Program-made: the position numbers and the translations under genes
Notes under the pieces: model-generated
Told to the model about the DNA's origin: nothing
Databases searched by the model: none
The model's input: the letters and a program-made list of their open reading frames with translations, nothing else
Shown: positions 9,443 through 18,389 of the stretch, one piece after another
Layout: each line of letters starts with the position of its first letter
Position numbering within the stretch: position 1 is the stretch's first letter
Origin: SIG603 sp964369415
GTDB taxonomy: Bacteria > Bacillota > Clostridia > Oscillospirales > Acutalibacteraceae
Length of the DNA stretch: 64,000 bases
Reading direction: 5' to 3'
Assembly (NCBI GenBank): GCA_964369415.1
Contig: CAYJFP010000008.1
Coordinates: 17,744-81,743, forward strand

Positions 9443-10936
9443 ATGGCAAAGTCGATAATGATACAGGGCACAGCGTCAAATGCGGGAAAAAGTATTTTAA
9501 CCGCTGCATTATGCCGAATTTTTGCACAGGATGGATACAAGGTTGCACCGTTTAAATCTCAAAACATGGCGCTGAATTCTTTTATCACAAAGGATGGACT
9601 AGAAATGGGTAGGGCACAGGTAGTGCAAGCCGAGGCGGCTTTTAGAGAGCCAGACGTCAGGATGAATCCAATCTTAATCAAGCCAACAAGCGACTGTGGC
9701 GCGCAGATAATCGTAGGCGGTGAGGTTTTTTCTAGCATGAAGGCAATGGATTATTATGAGCAGAAACTCATGTTTAGGGAGCAAATTTTGAAAGACTATA
9801 ATTCTCTTTCAGAAGAAAACGACATAATCGTGATAGAAGGGGCGGGAAGCCCAGCGGAAATTAATTTAAAAAAGAATGATATAGTGAATATGGGCATGGC
9901 AAAAATGGCAAATGCACCTGTTTTGCTTGCTGGTGACATAGACAGGGGCGGTGTGTTCGCCTCTTTATACGGGACATATGCCTTACTTGATGAGAGCGAG
10001 AAAAAACACCTCAAAGCTGTGATAATCAATAAATTTAGGGGAGATAAAAAGATTTTACAGCCTGGTGTAGACATGCTTCGTGATTTAATGCCCGTGCCAT
10101 GCATCGGAGTTGTTCCGTATATGAATTTAAAAATCGACGATGAGGACAGCTTGTCGAGCGTGTTTCAGAACACATCTTCGGGAGACTTGGACATAGCGGT
10201 GGTAAAACTGCCTAAAATTTCTAATTTCACTGATTTTAACGCTTTTGACATTTTAGCGGGTGTTAAAGTGAGGTATATTGAAAATGTTTCAGAGTTTGGC
10301 ATGCCTGATTTACTGATTTTGCCAGGGACAAAGAACACGTTAAGCGACTTAAAATGGCTTAGGCAAAGCGGATTGGAGGCGAAAATAAAGCAGTATGTTA
10401 GCCTTGGAGGTGCATTTTTCGGAGTTTGCGGCGGTTATCAAATGCTGTGTAAAAACCTTTCTGATCCATACGGTGTAGAAGATGGCGGAAGCATGAAAGG
10501 CTTAGAGCTTTTAGAGGCGGACACAGTTTTTGAAGAAGAAAAAACGAGGACAAGGGTAAACGGAGTGGTTAAAAATGCTCAGGGGATTTTTAGTTGCCTA
10601 AATGGAAAAAACTTTGAGGGGTACGAAATACACATGGGTAAAACCTCGTCATCATTTAGCATGAATACGCTGAAAAATGGTGATGGAGCTGAGTTTGAGG
10701 ATGGCATGAGCAAAGGAAATGTATGTGGCACATATGTGCACGGTTTTTTTGATTCACCAGAGATAGTCCACACTATTTTAAATGCCTTGGCGGTAAAAAA
10801 GGGAATTAAATATACACCGCATGAAAATGTGGATTTAGAAACAAAAAAGAATAGAGAATACGACAAACTTGCAGAGTTAGTAAGGGAATCTTTAGACATG
10901 AAGAGTGTTTACAAGATTTTAGATGATGGAGTTTAA
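9443..10936 (+). CDS. cbiP: Cobyric acid synthase
   Basis: ATP- and glutamine-dependent amidation of the corrin side chains b, d, e and g. Residues 1-~235: the dethiobiotin-synthetase-like ATP domain (MIQGTASNAGKSILTAALCR; KPTSDCGAQ; EGAGSPAEINL). Residues ~250-497: class I glutamine amidotransferase with nucleophile C329 in FFGVCGGYQML and the His in GTYVHGFFD. Start ATG 9443 one base after the cobD stop, GGGGAG upstream. Last gene of the operon. Confidence 0.96.
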   Translation: MAKSIMIQGTASNAGKSILTAALCRIFAQDGYKVAPFKSQNMALNSFITKDGLEMGRAQVVQAEAAFREPDVRMNPILIKPTSDCGAQIIVGGEVFSSMKAMDYYEQKLMFREQILKDYNSLSEENDIIVIEGAGSPAEINLKKNDIVNMGMAKMANAPVLLAGDIDRGGVFASLYGTYALLDESEKKHLKAVIINKFRGDKKILQPGVDMLRDLMPVPCIGVVPYMNLKIDDEDSLSSVFQNTSSGDLDIAVVKLPKISNFTDFNAFDILAGVKVRYIENVSEFGMPDLLILPGTKNTLSDLKWLRQSGLEAKIKQYVSLGGAFFGVCGGYQMLCKNLSDPYGVEDGGSMKGLELLEADTVFEEEKTRTRVNGVVKNAQGIFSCLNGKNFEGYEIHMGKTSSSFSMNTLKNGDGAEFEDGMSKGNVCGTYVHGFFDSPEIVHTILNALAVKKGIKYTPHENVDLETKKNREYDKLAELVRESLDMKSVYKILDDGV

Positions 10937-10940
10937 ATAT

Positions 10941-10976
10941 AAAAAACTGTGACGAATTTTCGCCACAGTTTTTTTA
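10941..10976. terminator. Bidirectional terminator between cbiP and the response regulator
   Basis: Inverted repeat AAAAAACTGTG...CACAGTTTTTT with an AT loop; it gives a stem plus a U-run on both strands and separates two convergent transcripts. Confidence 0.85.
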
Positions 10977-11735
10977 TTAATACGAATTAACATATTTTTT
11001 TCGGTATTCGCTGGGAGTACAGCCGACTTCCGCCTTAAAGGTTTTTAAAAAGTGTTTTTCGTCTTTAAAGCCTACATTGTTTGCGATTCTCGATATTTGA
11101 AGACAGCTTGTACGAAGTAGCTGTTTTGCCATACTGATTCTAACATTTTTTAGATAATCTACAAAGCTTTCGCCCTTAATTTCCTTAAAAGTTTCAGAGA
11201 AAAAGGTGTAGTTCATCGAGACTTCATTCGACACGACAGCCATGTTGATGTTTTGGTTGTAATTTGCCTTTATATAATCGACCGCCCTGTTAATCTTTTG
11301 AATTTTATTTTCGTATTCTTCGACATCAGCGGTGCTGATTACACCCTCAAGCGTTTTAGTCTCGATTCCAAGATCCAATTTTTCAAGAACAGCTATAAAA
11401 GATTCACGCTCGATAGGCTTTAAAAGGTATTCACAAGCGCCGTTTCTCATTGCTTCAACAGCGTAGTTAAAGTCGTCATAGCCGCTTATCACCACAATAT
11501 TTGCATCGGAAAGCTCTTCATTCTTAATTTTTCGAATAAACTCGATTCCGTCCATTAAAGGCATTCTAATATCTGAAAAAATTATGTCAAAATTCTTTTC
11601 TTCTAAAACTTTAAGAGCTTCTTCACCATTTTTGCACTCGATAATTTCACCGCTACACAAATCGCTTCGCTCTATCATGGTCTTGATTCCAAGTCGGACA
11701 AATTTTTCATCGTCAACTATCAGTATGTTTTTCAT
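10977..11735 (-). CDS. YesN-like AraC-type response regulator
   Basis: Two-component output protein of 252 residues. Receiver domain ~1-120 with acidic pocket VDDE, phospho-acceptor D55 in FSDIRMPLMDG and the conserved Lys in YLLKP; AraC-type double helix-turn-helix at ~155-252 (YTFFSETFKEIKGESF; IARIANNVGF-like block; TPSEYRKKY end). Start set at the ATG 11735, behind GGAGGAGAAC, rather than at an in-frame start farther upstream inside the kinase gene. Overlaps the kinase gene by 23 nt, so the two are translated together. Likely regulates the Lpl-type importer upstream. Confidence 0.92.
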   Translation of the reverse strand: MKNILIVDDEKFVRLGIKTMIERSDLCSGEIIECKNGEEALKVLEEKNFDIIFSDIRMPLMDGIEFIRKIKNEELSDANIVVISGYDDFNYAVEAMRNGACEYLLKPIERESFIAVLEKLDLGIETKTLEGVISTADVEEYENKIQKINRAVDYIKANYNQNINMAVVSNEVSMNYTFFSETFKEIKGESFVDYLKNVRISMAKQLLRTSCLQISRIANNVGFKDEKHFLKTFKAEVGCTPSEYRKKYVNSY

Positions 11736-13539
11736 CGTTCTCCTCCTGTGCTGTATCGTAAATCTCGGTGTTCTCCGTAATAACAGGTAATTTAAGAGTG
11801 ACCTTTGTATACTCATCAACTTTACTTTTAATATCTATTCCGTAATCGGCGCCAAATTTTACCACGATTCTTTCTTGGACATTTTTGATGCCTATGCCCA
11901 TAACGGTTTCGGTCGTGCTTATGCTATTTAATTCTTTTATAATATTCTTAAGAAGTTGACGTGGTATTCCGACTCCATTGTCTAAAACTTCTATGACTAA
12001 GGCGTTGTCAATAATTTTTCCAGAAATCTTTATGGTGGTGTCTTTGTCGGTGGTTTCAGAGCCGTGCTTAATTGCGTTTTCCACTATAGGCTGAATAGTA
12101 ATTTTGGGAATTAACAAAGACTTTATATTATCGTCCATTTCAATTATTAAATCAATGCTATTGTCAAATCGCATGTTAAAAAGACTCACATAATCACTTA
12201 CATAGTCAAGTTCTTGATCAATGCTTACGATTTGACTTTTCCAGCTCATAGAATACCTTAAGAGCCGTGCAAGTGCGGTTATACTGTCGGCAATCATGTA
12301 GTTTTCCTCGATAATCGCCATCATCTCGATGTTGTTAAGCACATTGTATAGAAAATGGGCATTAATTTGGCTTTGTAAAGCTTTAATTTCCATTTCTTTT
12401 TCAACAACGGCACGTTTTGCTTCACTGTCGACAAATTCGTTTACTTTGTCTATCATTTTATTAAAATATTCTTGTAACTGAGAGATTTCATCGGAAGAAT
12501 TGTGCTCGATTTTTACAATATCGCTTGCTTTTTCATAGCTATACATTAAGTCAAAAGTTTGGTAAATTTTCTTTAAAAGAACTTTTATTGAGTATTGAAA
12601 AAGAAAAATCAAAACTAGAAAAAAGATTACTATTATTGCTAATATTAAATACTGAGCCTGTCTCGTTGTAAAAAACTGCTCGCTTAGATTATTCACAATA
12701 TAATAATTCATGCCCGATGGATTGTATAAACTGCTGATTAAGTAATCGACATTGCCTACTTTCATTACAAGGTGATCTGAATCTGATTTTTTTATGGAAC
12801 TAATTAAGTATTTATATGTAGAAATATGGCTTAAAGTGCTGTCATCGTTTGCATATACTTCATCGTCGGTTTCTATCAAAACAGTTGAAGGTGAGTCTTT
12901 AGAGCTATACACACTTCCGAAAAAGTCATCCATTACATAGCTTACCTCGGCAATGTTTTTCTTGCCGTTTGAAGAAGTTATAGTTTTATTAAAGCTAATT
13001 AAAGAAACAGATTGACTCGAAAGAACGGTAGAAAAACTTTCGTTATAATCAATTCTAATAGAATAATTGTCATCACTTTTGATAAACCAGTCTTCTTCAA
13101 AAACCCTGTCTCTACTAATAAAAAATGGAAAACTTTCCGGAACTTTATCAGAGTCAATATATAATCTCAAATTTCTCACATCGGGATTTACAGTGACAAT
13201 ATTTCTAAAATCAGAAGATATTTCGTTATAGTAAGCTAAAAAAGTCCGATCATCGTATGGGTTTGAGAGAAGTTCACTAAGTATACTATTCGAGTCTACA
13301 AGATGTAAAATAGATATTGCGGTGTTAATATTTTTTTCCGTTGTTGTAGCCATTGAGACTAAGTCGTATTCTGCAGAGGCAATTACCTTTTGTTCTTCTG
13401 CCTCAAGCATATTATTAAAAAACAAAGAAACGAAGAAAATTCCGGGTACTAATAGAAAACCAAACATCAAGATGGTAATTTTTTTATGTAGTGCCAGTCT
13501 AAGCCAGTTGTTCTTTATAGTGAGGGTTATTTTTTGCAT
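11713..13539 (-). CDS. YesM-like sensor histidine kinase
   Basis: Membrane sensor with TM helices near residues 20-42 and 293-315 enclosing an extracytoplasmic Cache-like region, a HAMP segment, a His_kinase domain with the phosphorylated His near 395 (QINAHFLYNVLNN) and an ATPase domain (NAIKHG near 488, DNGVGIPRQLL). The block is usually QINPHFLYN; here Pro is Ala. Start chosen at ATG 13539 behind GGTGG; the longer frame to 13632 has no ribosome site. Located just downstream of the importer genes, the standard arrangement for sensing oligosaccharides or peptides. Confidence 0.9.
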   Translation of the reverse strand: MQKITLTIKNNWLRLALHKKITILMFGFLLVPGIFFVSLFFNNMLEAEEQKVIASAEYDLVSMATTTEKNINTAISILHLVDSNSILSELLSNPYDDRTFLAYYNEISSDFRNIVTVNPDVRNLRLYIDSDKVPESFPFFISRDRVFEEDWFIKSDDNYSIRIDYNESFSTVLSSQSVSLISFNKTITSSNGKKNIAEVSYVMDDFFGSVYSSKDSPSTVLIETDDEVYANDDSTLSHISTYKYLISSIKKSDSDHLVMKVGNVDYLISSLYNPSGMNYYIVNNLSEQFFTTRQAQYLILAIIVIFFLVLIFLFQYSIKVLLKKIYQTFDLMYSYEKASDIVKIEHNSSDEISQLQEYFNKMIDKVNEFVDSEAKRAVVEKEMEIKALQSQINAHFLYNVLNNIEMMAIIEENYMIADSITALARLLRYSMSWKSQIVSIDQELDYVSDYVSLFNMRFDNSIDLIIEMDDNIKSLLIPKITIQPIVENAIKHGSETTDKDTTIKISGKIIDNALVIEVLDNGVGIPRQLLKNIIKELNSISTTETVMGIGIKNVQERIVVKFGADYGIDIKSKVDEYTKVTLKLPVITENTEIYDTAQEENDEKHTDS

Positions 13540-13582
13540 GTTTTCCACCAAATATTTAAAAATAATAATTCTAATTTTATTT

Positions 13583-13588
13583 ATTATA
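13583..13588 (-). promoter_or_regulatory. Candidate -10 box for the kinase-regulator pair
   Basis: TATAAT on the minus strand 44 nt before the kinase ATG and after the lplA terminator; the -35 partner is weak. It suggests the kinase pair has its own promoter. Confidence 0.4.
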
Positions 13589-13660
13589 GCATAAATTGAG
13601 GTGAGAATTATTAATATTATATGAACAAACACTGTTTTGCTGTGTTTAAGTGCAAAAAAA

Positions 13661-13684
13661 ACCGAGCTGATTGAACAGCTCGGT
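13661..13684 (-). terminator. Terminator after the LplA-like gene
   Basis: Perfect stem ACCGAGCTG/CAGCTCGGT with a 6-nt loop followed on the minus strand by a run of eight T, 15 nt after the stop. Confidence 0.9.
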
Positions 13685-13698
13685 AAAAATGTTTATTT

Positions 13699-15351
13699 TT
13701 ATTCTACGCCCATAAGCTCTTTGTTTGCATCAACTTGAGCTCTTAGGTATTCCATGTATTGGTCATATCCGTTGTCAGTTTTGTATTGCTCAAAATCTGC
13801 CCAGATTTGGTCAAATTCTTCTTCTGATTCAGCTTGGATAAGTGTTGGTAAAATTTCGCCCCATTTGTTTGTTACTTTAATACCAATTTCAGATTCATCT
13901 GTTCCAGCTGGAGGAGAAATGTTGTCATAGATTCCGAAGAATGCTGATTTTCCTTCTCTCCACTCGTCGTGTTGAGCAAATGGCTCTTCAACTTCAGTTG
14001 CCCATGCTAGGTTGTTTTGTGTATCTGCAAACATCCAGTAGCCGTTCATGATTTTGTACTGTGCATCAAAAGTAGTAGCGTCGTTAGCTCTTAATTCTAA
14101 GATTTCTTCTTTGATAACAGGCTCGCCGTCTACCATGTCGTATGTTTCGCCTTCAACACCTAGGAAGAATACTTTTTGTCCTTCTTCGTCGTTGTTACCC
14201 CATTCTAGAAGCTGAGCTGCTCTATCTGGGTGCTCTGTGTTTTTAGAAACCATAGTAACTTCCCATCCTGAGTAACCTGGTACGCTAAGTGTAGGTTCGT
14301 CAGAGTTTGAGTTAGCAGGTCCGTCTACAGCGATGTAGATGCTCTCTGGGTTGTTGTTGTATAGGTTGTTAAGTGGAGTTTGTGCATCGATTGGTTGATA
14401 GAATAGTGCAAAGTATCTACCTTGTTGAATTTTTTCTTCGATTTGCGTTCTGTCATCGATGAACACGTCTACAGGAATAGAACCGTTTTCGTGTGCTTGT
14501 CTAAATGTTTTTAGCCAGTTGATGTAATCTTCATCTGGGTTGCCGTTTTTAACTTCATAGTACTCGCCGTCGATTTCTCTTGGAACTGCTAAGAATTCTA
14601 AAAGCATATCTTCAAAAGCTGTGTTACCAGTAGTTGTAAAGCCTGTTGTTCCGTATGGAATTAATGGTTGGCCGTTAAGAGCCTCTGGATATGCTGCTTC
14701 AGCATCTTGAAGAGCTTGAAGGAATCCTTCAGGAGTGCTCATGTCAGGTGAACCGATTGCCTCGTAGATGTCTTTTCTAACTAAGAATGCACGGTTAGAA
14801 AGAAGACCAGCTTCGATATCAGCCTCTGTAACAGAGTTGTTTGGATAAGCATATGTATTTCCATCTTCTTGTTGGAACCATTTAAGTACATCTGGATTTA
14901 GGTGATTTTCAAGTTCAGGAGCATATCCGAATAATTCTTGATAAGAATATGAATACTCAGGAATTGAAAGGTCTTGTACTTGTGATAGCCACCATCCCAT
15001 TGTTACTAAATCAGGAAGTGTGTTTGTAGCGATTAAAGCGTTAAGCTTTTCTGTAGGATCGCCAACAGGTACGATAAAGTCAATTGTGATTCCTAGTTCT
15101 TCTTTAATAGTATCTAGAACTAAATCTGATTCATTATAAGTAAACCAAGATTCGTTAACATACCACTCAAGAGTAACAGGGTCAGTGCTGATTTCAGGAG
15201 CAGCCTCTGATGATTCGCCGCCTTCTGATGTGTCTCCGCTTGCTGTAGAACCCTCAGCAGCTGAACTTGATGGTGTAGCTTCACCACAAGCTGTTAAAGC
15301 TGAAGCTGCAATTAGCATGCTGAGAATAAGTGCAGATAGTCTTTTTTTCAT
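13699..15351 (-). CDS. LplA-like ABC transporter solute-binding lipoprotein
   Basis: Extracellular substrate receptor of 550 residues for the two permeases upstream. Lipoprotein signal MKKRLSALILSMLIAASALTACG with lipobox LTAC, then a Ser/Thr/Glu/Gly-rich linker, then a family-1 type binding-protein body (WWLSQVQDL, GWEVTMVSKNTEHPDRAAQLLEWGNN). Size and permease type match the LplA family of oligosaccharide/peptide importers; no ATPase gene is present, as usual for this family (shared MsmX-type ATPase elsewhere). Substrate cannot be read from the sequence. Confidence 0.9.
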   Translation of the reverse strand: MKKRLSALILSMLIAASALTACGEATPSSSAAEGSTASGDTSEGGESSEAAPEISTDPVTLEWYVNESWFTYNESDLVLDTIKEELGITIDFIVPVGDPTEKLNALIATNTLPDLVTMGWWLSQVQDLSIPEYSYSYQELFGYAPELENHLNPDVLKWFQQEDGNTYAYPNNSVTEADIEAGLLSNRAFLVRKDIYEAIGSPDMSTPEGFLQALQDAEAAYPEALNGQPLIPYGTTGFTTTGNTAFEDMLLEFLAVPREIDGEYYEVKNGNPDEDYINWLKTFRQAHENGSIPVDVFIDDRTQIEEKIQQGRYFALFYQPIDAQTPLNNLYNNNPESIYIAVDGPANSNSDEPTLSVPGYSGWEVTMVSKNTEHPDRAAQLLEWGNNDEEGQKVFFLGVEGETYDMVDGEPVIKEEILELRANDATTFDAQYKIMNGYWMFADTQNNLAWATEVEEPFAQHDEWREGKSAFFGIYDNISPPAGTDESEIGIKVTNKWGEILPTLIQAESEEEFDQIWADFEQYKTDNGYDQYMEYLRAQVDANKELMGVE

Positions 15352-15372
15352 TTGTGTTTTCCTCCTTTATTT

Positions 15373-15399
15373 TAAGGCATCTAGTAATAAGATGCCTTA
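15373..15399 (-). other. Intercistronic stem-loop between permease and binding protein genes
   Basis: Perfect 9-bp arms TAAGGCATC/GATGCCTTA with a 9-nt loop and no T-run after it, placed between the second permease stop and the lplA-like ribosome site. Such hairpins commonly protect the binding-protein mRNA and raise its level; that role is inferred. Confidence 0.6.
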
Positions 15400-15414
15400 T
15401 TGGCAAATATGTTT

Positions 15415-16308
15415 TTATTCTTTTACTGAACCTATCATCATTCCTTTTACGAAATACTTTTGTAGGAAAGGATAGATACAGATAATCGGTACGGTTGTAA
15501 CAACCATTGTCGCCATTTGTAGTGAAGACGAGGTAAACTTAGAGGTGTTAACTCCACTGGCTAGCATAGATTGCTGTGAACCTTCTGATGTGCTGATGAT
15601 TTTATATAGGTAAGTCTGAATTGGAATTAAGTCCTCATCGTTGATGTAAAGTCTACCCATAAAGTAGTCATTCCAGTTAAATACGCCGTTAAATAGTGCG
15701 ATAGTTGCGATAACAGGCAAGGAAACAGGTAAAACAATTTTTACAAATATCCTAAAGTCGCCCGCTCCGTCAATTCTTGCGGCTTCTTCTAGTGAAGGTG
15801 GTATAGTTCTAAAGAACGACTGGAAGATGATTAAGTCAAAGAAGCTGAACATTGTTGGGAAAATGTATACCCAGAAAGTATCGAATAATCCAAGGTCGGA
15901 AATAAGGATAAATGTTGGGATAAGTCCGCCTGAGAAGAACATGGTCACAAGACCAATTTTCATGTAAAGTTTTCTTCCGACTAAGTCGTTTCTTGAAAGT
16001 GCGTAGGCTACCATTGCTGTAAAGAAAACATGTAAAGGTGTTGCAATTAGTGTTCTTAAAATAGTGATGATAAATGCCGTGATGATTTCTGTATTCTTAA
16101 AAACTTCGGTGTAGTTATCTACGGTAAATACTCTAGGGAACCAGTAGATACCACCTTGAGCGGCGTCAAAACCTTCGTTGAAAGACATGATTATTACATA
16201 CCAAATAGGATAAAGCATTACAAAGCAGATAATAAGCATGAACACGGTTACGAAAATATCAAATATAAAAGAAGGGACGTTAGAATTTTTAAATAATGGT
16301 TTTTTCAT
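15415..16308 (-). CDS. LplC/YtcP-like ABC transporter permease
   Basis: Inner-membrane permease, 297 residues, about six TM helices (first at ~15-38). The EAA loop is EEAARIDGAGDFRIFVKIVLP, here split as EEAARIDGAGD then FRIFVKIVLP, and the C-terminus GMMIGSVKE is the typical end of LplC/YtcP proteins. Second gene of the importer operon. Confidence 0.92.
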   Translation of the reverse strand: MKKPLFKNSNVPSFIFDIFVTVFMLIICFVMLYPIWYVIIMSFNEGFDAAQGGIYWFPRVFTVDNYTEVFKNTEIITAFIITILRTLIATPLHVFFTAMVAYALSRNDLVGRKLYMKIGLVTMFFSGGLIPTFILISDLGLFDTFWVYIFPTMFSFFDLIIFQSFFRTIPPSLEEAARIDGAGDFRIFVKIVLPVSLPVIATIALFNGVFNWNDYFMGRLYINDEDLIPIQTYLYKIISTSEGSQQSMLASGVNTSKFTSSSLQMATMVVTTVPIICIYPFLQKYFVKGMMIGSVKE

Positions 16309-16322
16309 ATCTTGTCCTCCTT

Positions 16323-17240
16323 TTAATATAACGATGTCGATGTGAGTTTCTTAGAGCCATAGTTTGCAATGAACAAGAGTATAAATGCAAAGATGGAACG
16401 AAGTAATCCAATCGCAGTTGCGTAGGAGAATCTACCCGAACTAATACCCATTCTGTAAGCATAGATGTCGATAACATCGACTGCATCATATAAAACAGGT
16501 TTTAGGAAAACGAATAATTGCTCGAAGTTTGAACCCAATAGGTTTGAAATGCTTAGAACTAATAGAACTGAGATTGTGCCTTTAATTGAAGGGAGAGTAA
16601 TGTTCCAGATTCTTCTAAGTCTTCCGGCGCCGTCTATCGAGGCTGCCTCGTAAAGTGCTGGGTCAACACCTGCTATAGCGGCTATGTAAATAATTGCCGA
16701 CCAGCCAAGTTCTTTCCAAAGCTCTGCGGATACCAGTATACCCCAGAAGCCTTCGGTTTGTCCGAGTAAGTGGACGGGCTCTTCTAGAAGTCCGATTTGC
16801 ACCATTAAATCTGTTAACATACCTGTATCGGAAAGCCAGTTAAACATGATACCCGAAACAATAACCCATGATAAAAAGTGAGGGAGGTAAGAAACTGTTT
16901 GTACAATTTTCTTAAATCTCATACTCCTTACTTCGTTAATTAGTATCGCAAAAATGATACCTGCTGGGAAAGTGACAACAAGTCTTAATATGTTAAGGCC
17001 AAAGGTGTTTCCTATAACAAGCCAAAATCTGTCATCGGTAAAAAATTCGATAAAGTTATCAAGTCCAACCCATTGTGAGCCCATAACTCCTTTGATAGGT
17101 TGATAGCGCTGGAAAGCAACTACGATAAAGTACATTGGAATATAACTGAATATCGCCATCCAAATGATACCTGGAAGTGCCATCGCTTGTAGTCCACGCT
17201 GTTTCCACATTCTTTTAATGAAGTTCTCTTTCATGAACAT
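16323..17240 (-). CDS. LplB/YteP-like ABC transporter permease
   Basis: Partner permease with YEAASIDGAGRLRRIW as the EAA loop and ~6 TM helices. Three in-frame ATGs lie at 17246, 17240 and 17234; GGAG directly abuts the first, so 17240 (6-nt spacing) is preferred. First gene of the importer operon, 14 nt before the second permease gene. Confidence 0.9.
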   Translation of the reverse strand: MFMKENFIKRMWKQRGLQAMALPGIIWMAIFSYIPMYFIVVAFQRYQPIKGVMGSQWVGLDNFIEFFTDDRFWLVIGNTFGLNILRLVVTFPAGIIFAILINEVRSMRFKKIVQTVSYLPHFLSWVIVSGIMFNWLSDTGMLTDLMVQIGLLEEPVHLLGQTEGFWGILVSAELWKELGWSAIIYIAAIAGVDPALYEAASIDGAGRLRRIWNITLPSIKGTISVLLVLSISNLLGSNFEQLFVFLKPVLYDAVDVIDIYAYRMGISSGRFSYATAIGLLRSIFAFILLFIANYGSKKLTSTSLY

Positions 17241-17269
17241 TAACATCTCCTTTTCAATTTGTTAACCTA

Positions 17270-17299
17270 ATTTTAGCACTTTGTACACAATTAATTCAA
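17270..17299 (-). promoter_or_regulatory. Importer operon promoter
   Basis: On the minus strand TTGAAT, 18-nt spacer, TAAAAT, about 30 nt before the first permease start. The 215-nt interval to the divergent HAD gene holds no other gene. Confidence 0.5.
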
Positions 17300-17455
17300 T
17301 TATTCAAATTTCATTTTAAGTGTTTTTTTTTCGGAATGGTATTTTTACCTAAAAAACACACCTAAAATTGTAAAATTCTATTAAGGAATTAAAAAGACTT
17401 TTAATCTAGTTAAAATAATGATAGAATAAGTAAAAATGACTAAATGAGGTAAAAA

Positions 17456-18130
17456 ATGATTAAAGCAGTTATATTTGACATGTATGAAACCCTAATAACG
17501 CACTATAAATGCCCACTGTACTTTGGCTCACATATGGCAAGTGACATAGGGATAAAGGAAAATGACTTCCAAAGGCTTTGGAGTCCCACTGAATCCGACA
17601 GAAGTGTGGGTAAAATTTCTTTTGAGGAAATTACGGAGAAAATTTTAAGGGAAAATAAGTGCTATTCAAAAGAAATGCACAATAAAATCATTAAGAAGAG
17701 GGTAGAGACGAAGATAGAGTGTTTTGGTCATTTGCATGAGGAAATTTTGCCCATGCTGAATGCCATAAAAGAAAAAAAGCTTAAAGTAGGACTTATCAGC
17801 AACTGTTTTTCCGAAGAAGTCATGCCAATAAGAAATAGCGTACTTTTTCCCTTTTTTGATGCCGCATGTTTATCATACGAGGAAAAAATTCAAAAGCCAA
17901 ATAAAGAAATTTTCGATAGATGTCTAAAAAGGCTAAATGTGAAGGCGGATGAGTGCATTTATATAGGTGACGGTGGAAGTTTTGAGCTTGAGACTGCAAA
18001 GTCTTTGGGGATGAAGGCGTTTCAGGCAGTTTGGTACTTTAATTGTATAGAGAATTATCCGTATTTTAGGAAAAAAGAATTTTCGCAAATAGAAAAACCA
18101 TTGGATGTTTTGAATTTTTGCACAAAATAA
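17456..18130 (+). CDS. HAD-superfamily hydrolase
   Basis: Cytosolic phosphatase-like protein, 224 residues. Motif I is FDMYETL (the usual second Asp is Tyr, i.e. DxY rather than DxD), motif II LISNC, motif III lysine in EEKIQKPNKEIF, motif IV YIGDGG. The Asp-to-Tyr change at the general acid position is also seen in haloacid-dehalogenase type members and argues against a plain phosphatase. Substrate unknown. Divergent from the importer operon; GAGG precedes the ATG. Confidence 0.8.
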   Translation: MIKAVIFDMYETLITHYKCPLYFGSHMASDIGIKENDFQRLWSPTESDRSVGKISFEEITEKILRENKCYSKEMHNKIIKKRVETKIECFGHLHEEILPMLNAIKEKKLKVGLISNCFSEEVMPIRNSVLFPFFDAACLSYEEKIQKPNKEIFDRCLKRLNVKADECIYIGDGGSFELETAKSLGMKAFQAVWYFNCIENYPYFRKKEFSQIEKPLDVLNFCTK

Positions 18131-18165
18131 AGAGGAGTTGTTCATTTTGAACAACTCCTCTTTTT
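18131..18165 (+). terminator. Terminator of the HAD gene
   Basis: 13-bp perfect stem AGAGGAGTTGTTC/GAACAACTCCTCT, 5-nt loop, followed by TTTTT, immediately after the stop. The remaining bases to 18389 carry no gene; they hold a 17-bp palindrome at 18278-18294. Confidence 0.92.
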
Positions 18166-18389
18166 CTGTCTCGACTTCTTTAAAATAAAAGGAGTGGAAA
18201 AGTAGTAAAAGTTTAGGCAATTACGCACATTTTCGAGTGTTAATCATCTATTTATCCAAATAATGACATCGTCCTATGTGAATTATGCATTCACTTTACA
18301 TAATTTTAAACATTTTCAACGTAGTTATCAACATTAAAAGTCAATAGTAAAAATGACAGGAAAATACGCAAAAATTATAAAATATTTCT

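Noticed and set aside
12340..12370. Inactive kinase because QINPHF reads QINAHF
   Set aside because: The phospho-accepting His and the ATPase motifs are intact; the Pro change alone is weak evidence.
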